Positions 33,321 to 45,555 of a stretch of DNA of 64,000 bases are shown in pieces. Origin of the DNA: Strongylocentrotus droebachiensis. Lineage: Eukaryota > Echinodermata > Echinoidea > Camarodonta > Strongylocentrotidae. The number at the start of each line of letters is the position of its first letter. Positions within the stretch are counted from its first letter, which is position 1. A model generated the notes under the pieces. That model searched no databases and was not told the origin of the DNA. It was given only the letters and a program-made list of their open reading frames with translations. Where the stretch lies: contig JAVYIG010005388.1 in assembly GCA_035222895.1 (NCBI GenBank), positions 1 to 64,000 of the forward strand, read 5' to 3'. Position numbers and translations under genes: made by a program.

Positions 33321-34413
33321 CTTACTTATGATTCATCCACAAGTTTTTAGAAATGTCTGAAAAAAAAGAATGTTCAATTTTAACACCCCACACATACATT
33401 TACTATCCTGGCTGTGTGTATCAAAACCTCTTCTATTGATAGATCTACTCAACATTTTAAAAACTCAACTGATTTCACTTAAAATCAGTACTTTAGTGAC
33501 AATTGATGACACCTAAATAGCAGTAAAATACAATTTTTTCAACTTCCGATGTTAGAAAGAATAATTTAAAAATCCAAATTGTGAGTCTACTGTCAAACTT
33601 ACCGATCAACCCCATCGGCATAATTGTGTGCATCTGTGTGTTGCGAGTGTATTGACTAGTAGTAGACTATTCATGTATTTAAAATGCTGCCTATTAACAC
33701 GTAGTGCAGTGCTAGAGGTCAATACGCATTAGCATTGACTCTCTATGCTTTGCTTGACTCTGGAGTGACCCTACCCAGATCAGAGGCAACAAACGAAAGA
33801 GACAGAAAATTAATTCAGTCTAGTCTAGGCCTAAAAGTTAGACTCTAGATTCTACCCCCAGCTCAGCACATCATCACATGCTCTTTAAAAACAGAATTGC
33901 ATTCTTTTATACAATCACAATGCCTCCATGTTTCTTTTCCTGGTGATGCTACATCACGTCTGATACTGATAGCATTATTGGTATTGTATTTGTAATTGTA
34001 AAAGTTAGATTTGTATGCGAGTGGTCCAACTCTGTCTAACATTAACAACAACAACAGTTTGAACTTTGATTTAGAAAACTTCACCGATGATTTCTTTTAG
34101 TCTTACACTTAGCTTAGACTAGTCTAGACAGAAATAACCGTCTGATATGGGTCATTTCTTTAATAAAACTGACATTTCTTGGCATTCCCCATAGCCATAG
34201 AGGCTAGAGGCTTGATCTAGCGGCGGTCAGTGGAGCCAGATGCAATCTCAGCGGAATTGGAACAGACTCAGACTCAGAGACTGAAACTTTCTTTCGGTCT
34301 AAGACTAGTCATGCTAAGTATTTAGTATTAGCCTTACAATTGATCATAATGCATGTGGCATATTCCTTTAGCTTTATAGACACAAGACATTTCATAACTG
34401 GATAGTATCTTAC
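33321..34413 (-). other. Probable DHPS 5'-UTR intron
   Basis: Bounded by a strong donor (TTTG/GTAAGA at 34413) and the acceptor at 33357, on the minus strand. Contents are AT-rich without recognised genes. Confidence 0.45.
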
Positions 34414-34490
34414 CAAAGAAACAATATTACAACTTCCTTACGTTCCGTGTTTGGCCTTGCTGAGCTGAAGCGCAGCAGTCGTGTTTAATG
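34414..34490 (-). promoter_or_regulatory. Probable DHPS non-coding first exon / promoter zone
   Basis: Minus strand GACTGCTGCGCTTCAGCTCA and a GC-richer stretch upstream of two possible donors (GTAAGG near 34443 and GTAAGA at 34413). The transcription start cannot be fixed from sequence alone. Confidence 0.4.
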
Positions 34491-34650
34491 TACACAACAC
34501 TAATCTCATACAGTGGTACCGTTATGATTGGTACGTAGCATGCTGCATGTGCAACCTGTACGGTGTAGTAGAGAAGACAAATCTTTACAGACTTCTCCCC
34601 CTTCCTTTTTGGAGATGTTTAAATCTCTATATAATAAATGGCAGTAACCA

Positions 34651-34735
34651 GTGGAGTAATGTTTTTTCTTCGGGGGGGGGGGGGGGGGGGGGGGGCAGAA
34701 AAAAATCTGCATCACCACTAGTACTGTTACATGTT
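34651..34735 (+). repeat. Poly-G element fragment
   Basis: CAGTGGAGTAATG, then TTTTTTCTTC, a run of about 27 G, then GCAGAAAAAAATCTGCATCA. Same start as the end of the 49.9-kb copy (complement of ATTACGTCACTGG). Confidence 0.6.
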
Positions 34736-35400
34736 ACAAATTCAAATTCAAATACAAACTTTATTGATTTCAATCCAAACAGATCATTCTCAATTTTTGT
34801 ACATTGCCATTGGATAACAAATTTCAAAGTATTCTAGTGTATATCAGTTTAGTTTATTTTAACCATAAAAATGAAACATGTACATACAATTGAGTAACAT
34901 AGTAAACATAATACGGTAAAGGACACCCTTAGAAGCAAATTGCTTTTGGTGGGGCCTTAAAAAGAAAAACAAACTACACATAAATTATACAGTTTAAAAA
35001 CTTTAAAATAACATGATACGTACAAACACACATGCACGCTCACTACATCAGGTGACATACACATTACATTCAAAATATCCTCCTTAGCTCAAACTTGTTT
35101 ACATAAATCAATAAATAATAACTGTGTACATCGTACTTTAAATCGAAAAAGAGTTGTACTTTCCTTAATATCATTACTTAAATTATTCCATTCCTTAATG
35201 CCATTTAAATAGAAAGAATTTTGTGCATTTGCCGTACGTACGAACTTTAAATAAATGTAAATCATTTTTCTGACGAGTAGAATACGAGTGAATATCACTA
35301 TTAATAACAAAGTTTATATTAGGAATTTCTGGCAATAGGCGATTTTGAAATTTAAACAAAAATATGCGAGTATTAAATTGAACCAATTCAAAAATTGGGA
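34736..35400 (-). mobile_element. LINE 3' fragment with broken RT C-terminus
   Basis: Two overlapping minus frames (35386-35195 and 35310-35089) together give the RT tail: SYSTRQKNDLHLFKVRTYGK then NAQNSFYLNGIKEWNNLSND. One frameshift lies between them. The 3' UTR runs towards 34736. Confidence 0.65.
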
Positions 35401-35830
35401 CTGTGTTTTAACAAAAAGTGGCCCGTGATGGGGCTAAATAATCAGATTTAGTAATAATACGCACGGCTCGTTTCTGTAAGAAATAATAAATAAAGTAGAT
35501 AATTGAGTAAAAATAACAATAACCAGGAGTGACACAAATTAACATACTACTGCATATGTCTCACCTGAAATACAATACAGGGATGAAAAGAAATTATATT
35601 ACTCATAATACTTATCTTTTCAAATAACAAGAATAAAACAAAATATAAACATATATACAACATGACAGTAAAACAATATAGATATGTTTTATGATTACCA
35701 AATTTAGTTGATCCCGACATCGAGATTGATAAATGTAAAACACAATCAATGATCTACTAATTTCGCATATGGTCGTATTTCTATCACATAATATACAACC
35801 AAAATATATTAATAGTACATGTATAAATTA
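35401..35830. other. No gene recognised
   Basis: AT-rich, probably more of the preceding LINE. Nothing else seen. Confidence 0.4.
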
Positions 35831-36080
35831 AGACGCCGCGGAGCGTTTCAATTGGGGGGGGGGGGGGGGCGGCGGGGAGGCGAGGGGGTAAAGTATTTGC
35901 GATTAGGAAGAGCGTTGCGAGTGGAGCGTTGTGGGGTCCAGGGGTAAAGCCCCGGTGGGGGTCAAGGAGCGGAGCCCCCGGAAGCTAGCTCAGGGGTTTG
36001 GCCGTTAATTACGGTCAGATGAGTATAGGCCTATTTTGATACCTCATTATTTTGTGACACTGGCAGGTCACTTTTCTTTC
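35831..36080 (+). repeat. GC-rich dispersed repeat family copy
   Basis: GACGCCGCGGAGCGTTTC, G-run, then GGGGTAAAGCCCCGGTGGGG, AAGCTAGCTCAGGGGTTTGG, TTACGGTCAGATGAGTATAG. Plus orientation. Confidence 0.7.
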
Positions 36081-37054
36081 TTTATTTCTTTGTATTTATC
36101 TTTAACATACTTTCCCATACTAAAGGGTATTTCAAAAAAGTGTACTCCTAAACAACTGTTGTAAAATTGTAACCCCTTGAGCATTTTGAAGTGTGATAGG
36201 GATTACCATCTAAGTTGTTGACAATGTAAAATAAAAATCGAATTGCGCTTCTGATGTAAAATTCACAATGTAAACATTTATTTCAATAGAGAAGCAATGA
36301 AATCAACCTGTATGCATATATACACTTCCAAATGGTCATCATCAGTCCTTTCTTGGAATAAAACAGTTACATTTCAAATTTGATATATTTTAAATGATTG
36401 ATCGATTGATTAATTGAAAAGGTTTTTATTATGATTGCACTTTGCAACCAAATGGCTGAATTATGTACAACATACATTGGCAATAATACATACAATGTGG
36501 TATGAAAAACGGATCAACTTTGATAAGATCAAGATGCTGTTTGCACAAAGTATATTATATTACAAAATTTATGACCAACATGACTACGGCAATAACAGAC
36601 AAAAGGTATAAAGACAGAGAAAAGGGACAAATGAGATAGAGTTATATGTTGTGAGCCTGTGAGGTGACACAAGAGTAGGTCAAAGGATGAGCAAGCAGTC
36701 CCTTTGAGCTCTTACACATTCTCATACACGTTCTTCTAACAAACTTCTCTCACCCCTCCCCCCGCACACCCACACATCACTACACTGAAAACTCATAGCA
36801 TTAATCAACAAAGCACACTCCTATACCGTGTGAGTCAAAAAAAAGTTTACACCTAGACAATTGCTAATCAGTTATTTTAAAAATCATCTATGAACAGTAA
36901 ATTATTATAAATCTTACGAAAGAGCGTTTCATCCCAAATCATTTGGTATCATTTCTGTAGGGTATGTGTTCATGCTAATGGGATGATCGGGAGGCATTGT
37001 TTGGGAAAGTGCAAAAATCGACTTGCGCCAATGTGTTTACAAAAAGTACACAAT
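36081..37054. other. No gene recognised
   Basis: AT-rich. A likely LINE 3' UTR on the minus strand lies at about 36400-36640 (TTTTTATTATGATTGCACTTTGCAACCAAATGGC). No coding sequence. Confidence 0.4.
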
Positions 37055-37062
37055 GTACAGTG

Positions 37063-37475
37063 CAGGCGCGGATCCATGGGGGGGGGGGGGGGGCCCGACG
37101 GGCCCGGGTCCCCCCCTGGCTTTTTTTATTTTTTTTATAATAATAAAACAAAAAAAATAAAAAAAAAAAGTTTTCGGGGTCAAATACAAAAAATAAATGA
37201 TGCATACCCCCCCCCCCCCCACTGAGCGAGATATTGGTAGGCTCGATTTTCACATTTTCGGGGTCATATACCCCAAAAAAATGATGCTCACTACCCCCCC
37301 CCCCCCCCACTGAGCGAGATATTGGTCGGCACGATTTTCACATTTTCGAGGTCAAGTACGAGAAAAAAAATTATGATCACTACCCCCCCCCCCCCCCCCC
37401 ACTGAGCGAGATATTGGTCGGCGACATTTTCACATTTTAGGCCCCCCCTATCGGCAAATCCTGGATCCGCCCCTG
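37063..37475. mobile_element. 413-bp hAT-like element, 8-bp target duplication
   Basis: Ends CAGGCGCGGATCCATGG and CCTGGATCCGCCCCTG. GTACAGTG is duplicated at 37055-37062 and 37476-37483. Inside, three units of C-run, then CACTGAGCGAGATATTGGT and TTTTCACATTTT, are tandemly repeated about 120 bases apart. Confidence 0.9.
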
Positions 37476-37579
37476 GTACAGTGAACAGGTACTAATCTAT
37501 ATGCAAGACACACTAAGGGACCAGCAGGCGCGCCGGAAGCAGTTTGGGATTGGTGGGCAAACATTCCAGGCCGGGCTCA

Positions 37580-38900
37580 CCACTGTTTTTTTTTTTTTTT
37601 TGGGGGGGGGGGGGGGGGGTAGAAGAAAAAACTGCATCACCACAACTCTTACATGTTACATGCAGGCCCCGCGGAACGTTTTTCAAAATGGAGTACGATC
37701 AGGTAGAGTGCAGCGAGCGTAAATTTGTGTGGGGTCCAGGGCCTTTGCCTCCGGAAGCTCAGGGTTTTTAGGCATTAATTTACGATTAGATAAGCATATT
37801 TAATTACCTTATTTGTGACTTCACTAATTAGCGGGGGGTCCAGGGGGCAGGACCCCGGAAGCTCAGAGGTTTAAGGTATTAAATAACGGTCAGATAAGCA
37901 TCCAGGGGCCCGCCTTAGGGACCTTGATGGCGTCGAGGGGGCAGAGCCCCCATGAACTCATGGGTTTAACCCTAATAAGGCCGGGCTATTTGAAGTCTTA
38001 CTACGGCCGGGGGGGGGGGGGGCCATTATGGCCCCCCCTAAGATCTCGGCCGTGAAACGGCCGATCTCCGCGAAAATTTGCACACAACAAGTGAAGTGTA
38101 TAGAACAATATGATAATTTCAATTTTTTGAAAAAAAACCCTCATTTGCATATTTATGGTAATTTATGCAAATAACGTCATAAAATCACATTTTTACCCAT
38201 TAATCCTATATTATTCATATTTAAGCATTCTTTTTCACTACATATATTCATTAGACCATTTGAAACAAAAATACCTCAAAAAAAATTGGAAGAGCCAGCT
38301 TATTCCTTATGTTATCTCTTGTTTTGATAATTTCTTATGTATTTCATTGTTTTTTTAACCTATTTATGTTATTGTTTTTTTTTTTTTTCATTTCTTCCTA
38401 CAATTCAACTATTTTGACTCCCAAAACAACCACCTAAACTTTAAACAAGACCCAATAACCAATGTTTGATCTATTTTTAGGAAAAAATGACATTTCCATA
38501 TGTTTTGTACACAAATCACAAAAATGAGCGATTTTCGGGCTGACATGCAAAGACAAAAGGTCACGTGACCTTGTAACTATAGGTCCGATTTTTTTTTTTT
38601 TTTTTTTAAAGATGCGCAAGACTCTAAAGAAAAAAGTCAGCGAGCGGCGAGGCGCCATCCATATGCGTTCTCGAACAATCAGAAAAATTGTGGAGGGGGG
38701 GGGGGGGGGGGCCATAATGCCCCCCCGGCCTAGGGTTAAGGCATTTATTTACGGCCAGATTGGCATTTTGATACCTCCTTTGTGACATTGGCGGGTACCT
38801 CATTTTTCATCTCTCTTTTATTCTTTTTCTCTTTAATATACTATTTCAAAATCGTGAGGATTGGGGGGGGGGGGGGGGTAGAGCCCCAGAGCCCCGACGT
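37580..38900 (+). repeat. GC-rich dispersed repeat, split by a TTAA element
   Basis: Poly-T, poly-G, then AGAAGAAAAAACTGCATCACC, GCAGGCCCCGCGGAACGTTT and several ~90-base units ending in TTACGG(T/C)CAGAT. The unit at 37.97 kb is cut after GGGTTTAA and resumes at 38736 with TTAAGGCATTTATTTACGGC. Confidence 0.7.
37970..38735. mobile_element. 766-bp TTAA-flanked piggyBac-type non-autonomous element
   Basis: TTAA-CCCTAATAAGGCCGGGC at the left; right complement TTAA-CCCTAGGCCGGGG. Both sides then have a G-run and GGCCATTATGGCCC. The host repeat reads continuously once it is removed and one TTAA kept. Confidence 0.8.
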
Positions 38901-39956
38901 TCTGCAGGCCCTTACATGAAGGCTTCTATATGAGCATATTTTTTCGCCCGACTGTAAATTTGGGAATTTGTAATTTTCCTAAAACGCATACAAAATGTAC
39001 AATTTACCAAAAAATCATGTCATTCCAGTAACATTCGTAAATCACTGGTATCAAATTAGAAATACCCCCCATCAGTACGCCAGCGTTCAGGGGCTCAACT
39101 GTTCTCACCTCTATAATAAAAACACACACACGCTTTCCTATCCTCTCACAATATTTCTACGATATGCGCGTATCGCTATAAAAACATTTATTGATATTAG
39201 GGCATGCGGAATGTATAGTAAATTTAATTCCTGTTAACTTTCCCTTTCTTTGAATGGAATATAATGTGTATGTTATTCAATTCGGGTTTTATTATAGTAT
39301 GTTCTTTCTGTGTTTTGCCCCTCCCCACTTTTTTGGTTGGAGGGGGGGGGGGGCAAGTACCCCCCTGCCCCCACACTTCGGCTTCTATGGGGACCAGCTA
39401 TGCGACGTGAGACTTGGTAGGTCTGGCCGTGTGCGTCGATATCGTGGGCACCCATCTCGATCTACTGAAGATCTTAAGATCGTTTCAATCCAACTCGCTC
39501 TAGATAAGCTACCTCTCGCTGCCGACTATGAACAAACACGACGGAAGCAAACACGATGAATTATTACCCCCCCCCCCCCGGTCTGGCCATAAGGGCTAGA
39601 AGAACAACTTAAACGCGTATACCGGCGCGTACGTACAGTAGGATTTTGAATCATTTTGAAAAAGTACTCCCTTTTCTTGAAAATGGCCCAAAATAGACGT
39701 TTTTGAACCCCTAAATGCGGGATCGGGCGGGCCGCGTACGTAGTATAACCACCCCCTTTATACACGTTTTCTTGGTCACGCATGCTTACAGTATTTATAT
39801 TTAACTAAGATCCCCGGGTATAACAATCACATAACAACACATCGACCGTGGATATTGTTTCCTTTCTTGGCATCCTGCACCTTTGCTTGGAATATTCAGT
39901 TTTTACATGAGAACGGAATCACTGTAAGTACATTGTAGAAGTAGTCGTCTTAGCAG
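38901..39956. other. No gene recognised
   Basis: Mixed sequence with poly-G and poly-C runs near 39343 and 39567. Open frames here are short and unconvincing. Confidence 0.4.
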
Positions 39957-40490
39957 TGTAACCCTGGGTATATCTGCCTGGGGGTGTGCAAGTGGACCAC
40001 TACACAGGGCTTCCGGATCCCCCACTTTTATATTAATGGTGTAGTGGGTTCTTAACGGGGTCCCCATTGAACGTCCTATCCGAGGGACAGAGTGTTTTCG
40101 ACTGTATCATAGACTGTATCAGGAGAGGGACACGTTAGCACACAACGCACGCTTCAGTCATACGCAGGATTTTTTCAAGGGGGGGGGGGGGTTTAACATT
40201 TATAAATCGGGCCGAAAATTTCGCAACGACTCAGCCAGCCGCTGAATAAGCGGGGGGGGGGGGGGGGGGGGGGTAAGGTCATCTTTTTTTTCTTTTTTTT
40301 AAAAATTAAAACAAACAAACAAAAAAACAAAAGGGGGGGGGGTTTAGGGAAATTTAGGGGGGGGGGGTTTAACCCCCCAACCCCCCCCCCCCTCCCCTGT
40401 GTACGCGCCTGGTCATACGTCTGGACGGGTTGGATTCGAACCCACGGTCTTTGGTTCCACATGTAGACCTTTTGCCGACCTTTTGCCGAG
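39957..40490 (-). mobile_element. SINE S2 copy interrupted by a hAT-like element
   Basis: Matches 31020-31335 (GGTGTGCAAGTGGACCACTA, GAACGTCCTATCCGAGGGAC, then the reverse tRNA head GGTTGGATTCGAACCCACGG). The insert at 40165-40411 lies in its head part. Confidence 0.75.
40165..40411. mobile_element. 247-bp hAT-like element, 8-bp target duplication
   Basis: Ends CAGGATTTTTTCAAGGG and CCCCTGTGTACGCGCCTG. GTCATACG is duplicated at 40157-40164 and 40412-40419. The interior is C/G runs plus GACTCAGCCAGCCGCTGAAT. Confidence 0.85.
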
Positions 40491-40496
40491 AGAGAT

Positions 40497-41345
40497 AGAT
40501 AATAATAATAATAATAATATTTAGCTTTTATAAAGCGCTTAATACGAATGTCTCTAAGCGCTTTGCAAATATACTATTAGTATTATCCCGGTTATTGGAT
40601 TCTGTGGTTGCCCGCACACATTCTGTGCATAATCTCCACTCCCTTGGGAGCATTCCAGCCAGGCGTTACTGGACGCTCAAAAACTGTTTGACCAACAATG
40701 ACGGTGGCATCCTACCGGGTACCCATTTAACACCTGGGTGGAGAGTAGCAAGTGCAGGTTAAAGGTAATACAAAGTTTTTGGTATGGGGTCATGAATTTG
40801 GTTCAAATGAACATATTGGAAGCATATGCGATCCTACAATATTTAGTGATCGTTGTCGCGGTTGAAATCAAGTCTAAGTTATGAAATTGTAAATAATAAA
40901 CTCTTTATGTTGTATAGCTCCCTCTCAAGGTCAAGATATTAATTATGCCATAAAACAACGTTTCTTGACTAAAATCGACCGATAAGCTATTCCCATTTGG
41001 AAATTATATATCACAACTACATATTCTGTGAATTTCATGGTCTCAGTTACCATTGTACGGCCGTAGGCGCTATTTGAAATTTATCAAAATTTACCGGGAG
41101 CACCGGTAAATGTTTATATTCAATTTTTCTCGAAAACAGAAGTGTTTTAGGGGCTAAAATTTCTAGTGCTTATAATACAACCAAAGGAGCATCCAAATAT
41201 ATCAAAATTGTAAAGAATCACCATCAACCCAATTTTTAAAATTTCCCGAAACTTTGTATTACCTTTAATATCTTGCCAAATGATATTAGTGCCGTGTCGG
41301 GATCTCTAGTCAAGCGCCTTAAACCACTTGACTACGACACTCCAA
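40497..41345 (-). mobile_element. SINE S1 copy interrupted by a TTAA MITE
   Basis: Matches 16577-16917 over its full length, with the tRNA-like head on the right (about 41290-41345) and the AGCGCTTAGAGAC tail plus (TTATT)n on the left. The insert is at 40763-41264. Confidence 0.85.
40763..41264. mobile_element. 502-bp TTAA-flanked MITE nested in SINE S1
   Basis: Ends AGGTAATACAAAGTTTT and complement, with TTAA on both sides. Sister of 15697-16184. The other S1 copy gives the empty site (AGTGCAGGTAAAATATCTTG). Confidence 0.9.
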
Positions 41346-41776
41346 GAATAGGTTTATACATATATATACAGTGCGTCCCAGAAAAAACGAAACCAAGAAA
41401 TATCGATGATTTATCATAACTTAATCACAATCATAATTAATGAATGATACATATTTGGAAAGCTTAGAGTCTCCTCTTTGAGTTGATGCTACTCACGTGA
41501 TGCATATTTCACGCGTGAGTGATTAAAAGCAATTTGAAGGAAGGAAACCAAAAAGTAATTTGGCGGGCGGTATCTGAATTTCAAAGAAAAATTCACATTT
41601 CTAGAAAGTTCATTTTCTGCTCTTTCATATGATACCTCAATCAAGAAAAATGAGTCAGGAATAACAAAGTTCTGTTTGTTTAAAGTAGCCCTTACATTTT
41701 CATAATTTTAACAAACGAATTCGTTTTCACGGGGTGCCTGCCGTAGCAAAAAGCAGATTTGACGAAAGACTTAACT
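41346..41776. other. No gene recognised
   Basis: Starts with CAGTGCGTCCCAGAAAAAAC, which resembles a DNA-element terminus. No partner end was found. Confidence 0.4.
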
Positions 41777-41845
41777 CCGTTTCGTTGACAATCAGCCATG
41801 CATGAAGGCTCTCGTCTACGGCTGATTGTCAACGAAATGGAGTTA
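41768..41845. repeat. Hairpin, arms ~27 bases
   Basis: TTAACTCCGTTTCGTTGACAATCAGCC faces GGCTGATTGTCAACGAAATGGAGTTAA across a loop of about 22 bases, one mismatch. Confidence 0.8.
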
Positions 41846-41846
41846 A

Positions 41847-42213
41847 AGGTAAAGACCAGTATTGGTAACGCCCCAATTTCAAAAAATGAAATGGAAGCTC
41901 TCATTACCAATCATGTGAAAGAATACGTTTTGACTAATACATGATGATAACAAATTTGCCGGGAAACCGCCTACTAATTCATATATTTGATAAATTTATT
42001 TCTCTCATGGTCGTGTGAGAGAGATAGGGTAGTCCCATATACATCTTTCTGTGTATAGTGCTTGTAACTTTACGAAGAATGGGCCAAATTTCTTATCATT
42101 TTGATGATTCCAGAACCTTGCAGATGCTAGATGCTAGATGATCAACCTTTTCTGATCGATTCCACAACGTTTCTTTCACAATGCAATCGCATGACCATTA
42201 CTGGTCTTTACCT
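41847..42213. mobile_element. TTAA-flanked MITE, type B
   Basis: Both ends type B: AGGTAAAGACCAGTATTGG and complement of AGGTAAAGACCAGTAATGG, TTAA on both sides. The right half carries the family core ATCATTTTGATGATTCCAGA. Confidence 0.85.
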
Positions 42214-42239
42214 TTAAGTCTTTTGGGGTTTAGTCACTT

Positions 42240-42535
42240 TTTAAGGTCACCCATTAGCATATATATATATATATTTTTTTAATTATCAAAAAAAAAAAGG
42301 GGGGGGGGGTTTCCTCCAAAATACACACATAAAAAAACCCCAAAGTGGGGGGGGGGGGGGGGGGGGGGTTAACCCCCAAACCCCCCTCCTGCGTATGCGC
42401 ATGTATATATATATATATATATATACTACCATGTAATTAACCTTAAAACTGCAACATCACGCTTAATTCTGAACATTCAATTTTATTTCTTGATAAGTTG
42501 ATTACTTCTCCCCTATTTACACGTCATTCATTGAA
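42240..42535. repeat. Poly-G/poly-A element and AT repeats
   Basis: TA runs, A-run, G-run, CCTCCAAAATACACACATAA, long G-run and AACCCCC, ending CCTGCGTATGCGCATG. Similar in build to 40165-40411. No 8-bp duplication identified. Confidence 0.5.
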
Positions 42536-43190
42536 TTGAGTTGAATTGAATAGAATTGAATTTATTCACCACTTCCATAAAAACAAACAAAGGCAAATAA
42601 TACAATAATTTCTTGCAAACATAGATACACAAATGAAATGGAAAATACACTAAAGGTAATTACGGAGTGGTTGGATAATCTAAAAAGTTACAAAAACTAA
42701 TAGGTAGATGATCCTAAAAATGTACACACAAAAAACAAAAAGGGACAAAGAAAATACACTAATACAATGATAATTACACACACACATAATTGCGTTTATT
42801 AAATTCAAATTTTCTGCATCAGGTGAAGTTTTAGATTATGCTTACAATTGTTTAAAGATGCACACTGTTTAAGTTAAGGGGGTACTTTGTTCCGAATAGT
42901 GGGTCCTTGGCATAACAAGATACTATTTGAAAATGACGAATGACCATATATTACACGAATGCCTGCTGAAGTCCTGGTATTATATCTATGATTATCGTTA
43001 TTGCTCTGAAATATATTACAACGAAATTCTGGTAATAGGTTATGATAATATGAATACATAAAAACACAGAGTTGAAAATCATGTTATAATGACATTTGGA
43101 GAATATTCAGTTTCAAGAATAGAGGTCTGGTTGCATATAATAGTTTATATAACAGTTTACACAAGTTTGTAAATGCCCGGTGAGGCTGTT
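42536..43190 (-). mobile_element. LINE 3' fragment, RT C-terminus
   Basis: The minus frame at 43059-42874 reads RYNTRTSAGIRVIYGHSSFS and LCQGPTIRNKVPP, the typical tail of a LINE RT. The 3' UTR ends with AATTCAATTCTATTCAATTC-like repeats. 5'-truncated. Confidence 0.6.
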
Positions 43191-43580
43191 ATTAAATGTT
43201 GTATGGTCTGTACATACAAGGTATTTATTGACAAATAATAAACCAGATGATGTTATGCTCTTTAATTTCCTAAATAAAGGAAATCCTCAAAATCACTAAC
43301 TCAACTAGGTACCCGGAATCCAGGGACGAAATATTGAAGGCCGTTCTTTTTAGTTCTTATGTAATATTCCAGGGTAGACGTGAGCCAGCATGGCAATTTG
43401 ATCAATACCTTTAATTTATCAACCTATATACATTAATTTTTCATCATTTCCTGTTTATCAATGAACTTGTAACCATTCTGTACCAAAATGACAATATTTA
43501 CCGTAATACGCAATTTATCTCGATTCAATTATACACTATTCATATAAGTATCATGTATGGGGATCTTTCCTCCCTCATCA
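43191..43580. other. No gene recognised
   Basis: AT-rich. Nothing recognisable was seen. Confidence 0.4.
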
Positions 43581-43835
43581 TAATGTTGCAATCTTCTTCT
43601 TTTACCCTGTCCTGTACTATACCACTTCTGTTTCCTCTCCTTTTCACATCTTCCTTTTCCCTTTCGCTCTATCCCGGTGCTCCTTGTTATCACATATATT
43701 ATTACACTGTAACTTGTATTGTTATTGTTAATGTACTTTGCTATTGTATATATTGTTCATTATAACCTGCCGCCTGACCCACTGGGTTGACGGGCCTGGT
43801 TTTTGTGTGTACATGATCTCTAATAAAGACTTGAT
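43581..43835 (+). mobile_element. LINE 3' UTR fragment
   Basis: CCGCCTGACCCACTGGGTTG followed by TCTAATAAAGACTTGATTT, a typical retroposon 3' end. Confidence 0.4.
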
Positions 43836-45555
43836 TTACTACCTTAAGAAACTCGTTGTAATAAAATACACCAGCTTGCCTTTATATCTCGAGGGTGAGG
43901 GAAATTTGTATTATGATGAGAATTCCTTATGACGTTAGGTTTAGGGCACAATGCATGACATAAGACCTGTCAGTCGTCAAAAAATTAAATCCACTCTGAT
44001 TGACAACACCTTTTATTTTAAAGATAGTATGTCCCTTTTGCAGCCAACATCGAATTCTGTAGAACTTTGCAGGAATTATAAACATGTCATGTATGTCCCA
44101 TCTGTGAAATTTAAACGATAGCAGTGTCCTAATATTCAAATTATGCAAGGAAGCCCGTTTACTTGCTAGACTTCACTGTCAGACACTATTGAGTGACTGA
44201 CTGACTTTTTTCATCTTTGGTAATAACATACATAAAATGAGCTGTAAAGGGTACATGAGCATTTTGTCTACATCAATAACCCACTTCTTGTAATGGCCAA
44301 AATTAAACTGATTGAATCTTTGCACAGCATAAAACTTACGACCATTTGGTACAATGGTCTGAAAAATTAGACTATTACTTACTAGCTGTTTAGCTCCTAA
44401 GTCGATTTGACAACTAATAGTCGTTATTTTCCCACTTAAAGACATTTTTAAGCCCCCCTTTTTTAAGGGAAGTTCTAAATTAATATTGTCTTTCAAATAC
44501 CGTTGGAATTTAACCTTTTCATTTTTTGGCCTGCAAATGGGACATAGTACCTTTCGGTGCTTCAAATTCCCCCACGAAAACCCACTACTATGAGATTTAA
44601 AATTATGCCTCAAAATTCAGAGTTTGAATATTGTCAGAAATATCATGCACTTTTTACAATATGATTGAAATAAATTAAGTTGAAGCCTGGTATAAAAGTA
44701 TATAAACGTAATATGATGCGGTGTTATTTAACAACAGCCTCATTACAATCACAAAACCACTCTACTGAACACAAACACTCAACCTTATTTCAAAATAAGT
44801 TGATTGATATTCCCCTTTACAATTTTTACAATGTAATTTGCCATATTTTGCACTTGTATCAAATACTAAGCGTCAATAGTAACACAATATGAATTCACGT
44901 TGATCACAATAAGACAAATATTTTTTTCCACTCTTGATTTCTAAAACAAAATATTGATATATATACAATACCTATTAAGTTTCATAATACAATGTTCATG
45001 TACATGCATATAAGCAATTGCATCTTAAAGTGATGAATACACAAATCGTTCTAATGTTGTAGTAGAATAATCAGTAGATAATATGAAAACAAATCATCTT
45101 ATTAATGAACTTTTTATCAATTTGTCTTGATGTGATGTACAAAGAGAAAAAATCATCGTTTTTTTATTTATAAATATTCCAAGATGCTTTTTATTTAACC
45201 GATGACTTCCTTCTTTAACTCATTCATATCTTTGTAATCATTTCGACATGAGCAGTGTACTATTGGAAACATCCAACCATTTTATAAAAAAGGAGACAAG
45301 AACTGTGTCACTTAGAAATTCATCAAACATCTCTTTGCAGAACTTTAGGCAACAAACACCGAGCATTGATTTTATGATGTCCATACTTAGTTTGATTTTA
45401 TTTGAAATTGGCCACCATGCCTCTAATACGATACTAAAGACATTGAGTAATCTTAACATCTGAGTAAATTACATTAATCTTCATTCTCAACCTCCCCTTT
45501 GTAACAAGAAATAAATTCAGTTCGAGAGCTTGTAACAAAGTGTAGACCCCCTTAA
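43836..45555. other. No gene recognised
   Basis: AT-rich. A 144-residue minus frame at 44613-44179 has a CPIC pair but no recognisable family and no clear promoter. It is kept only as a remote possibility. Confidence 0.35.

Noticed and set aside
44179-44613. 144-residue minus frame with a CPIC motif
   Set aside because: No family recognised, no splice or promoter support, low-complexity AT-rich surroundings. Kept only as a note.
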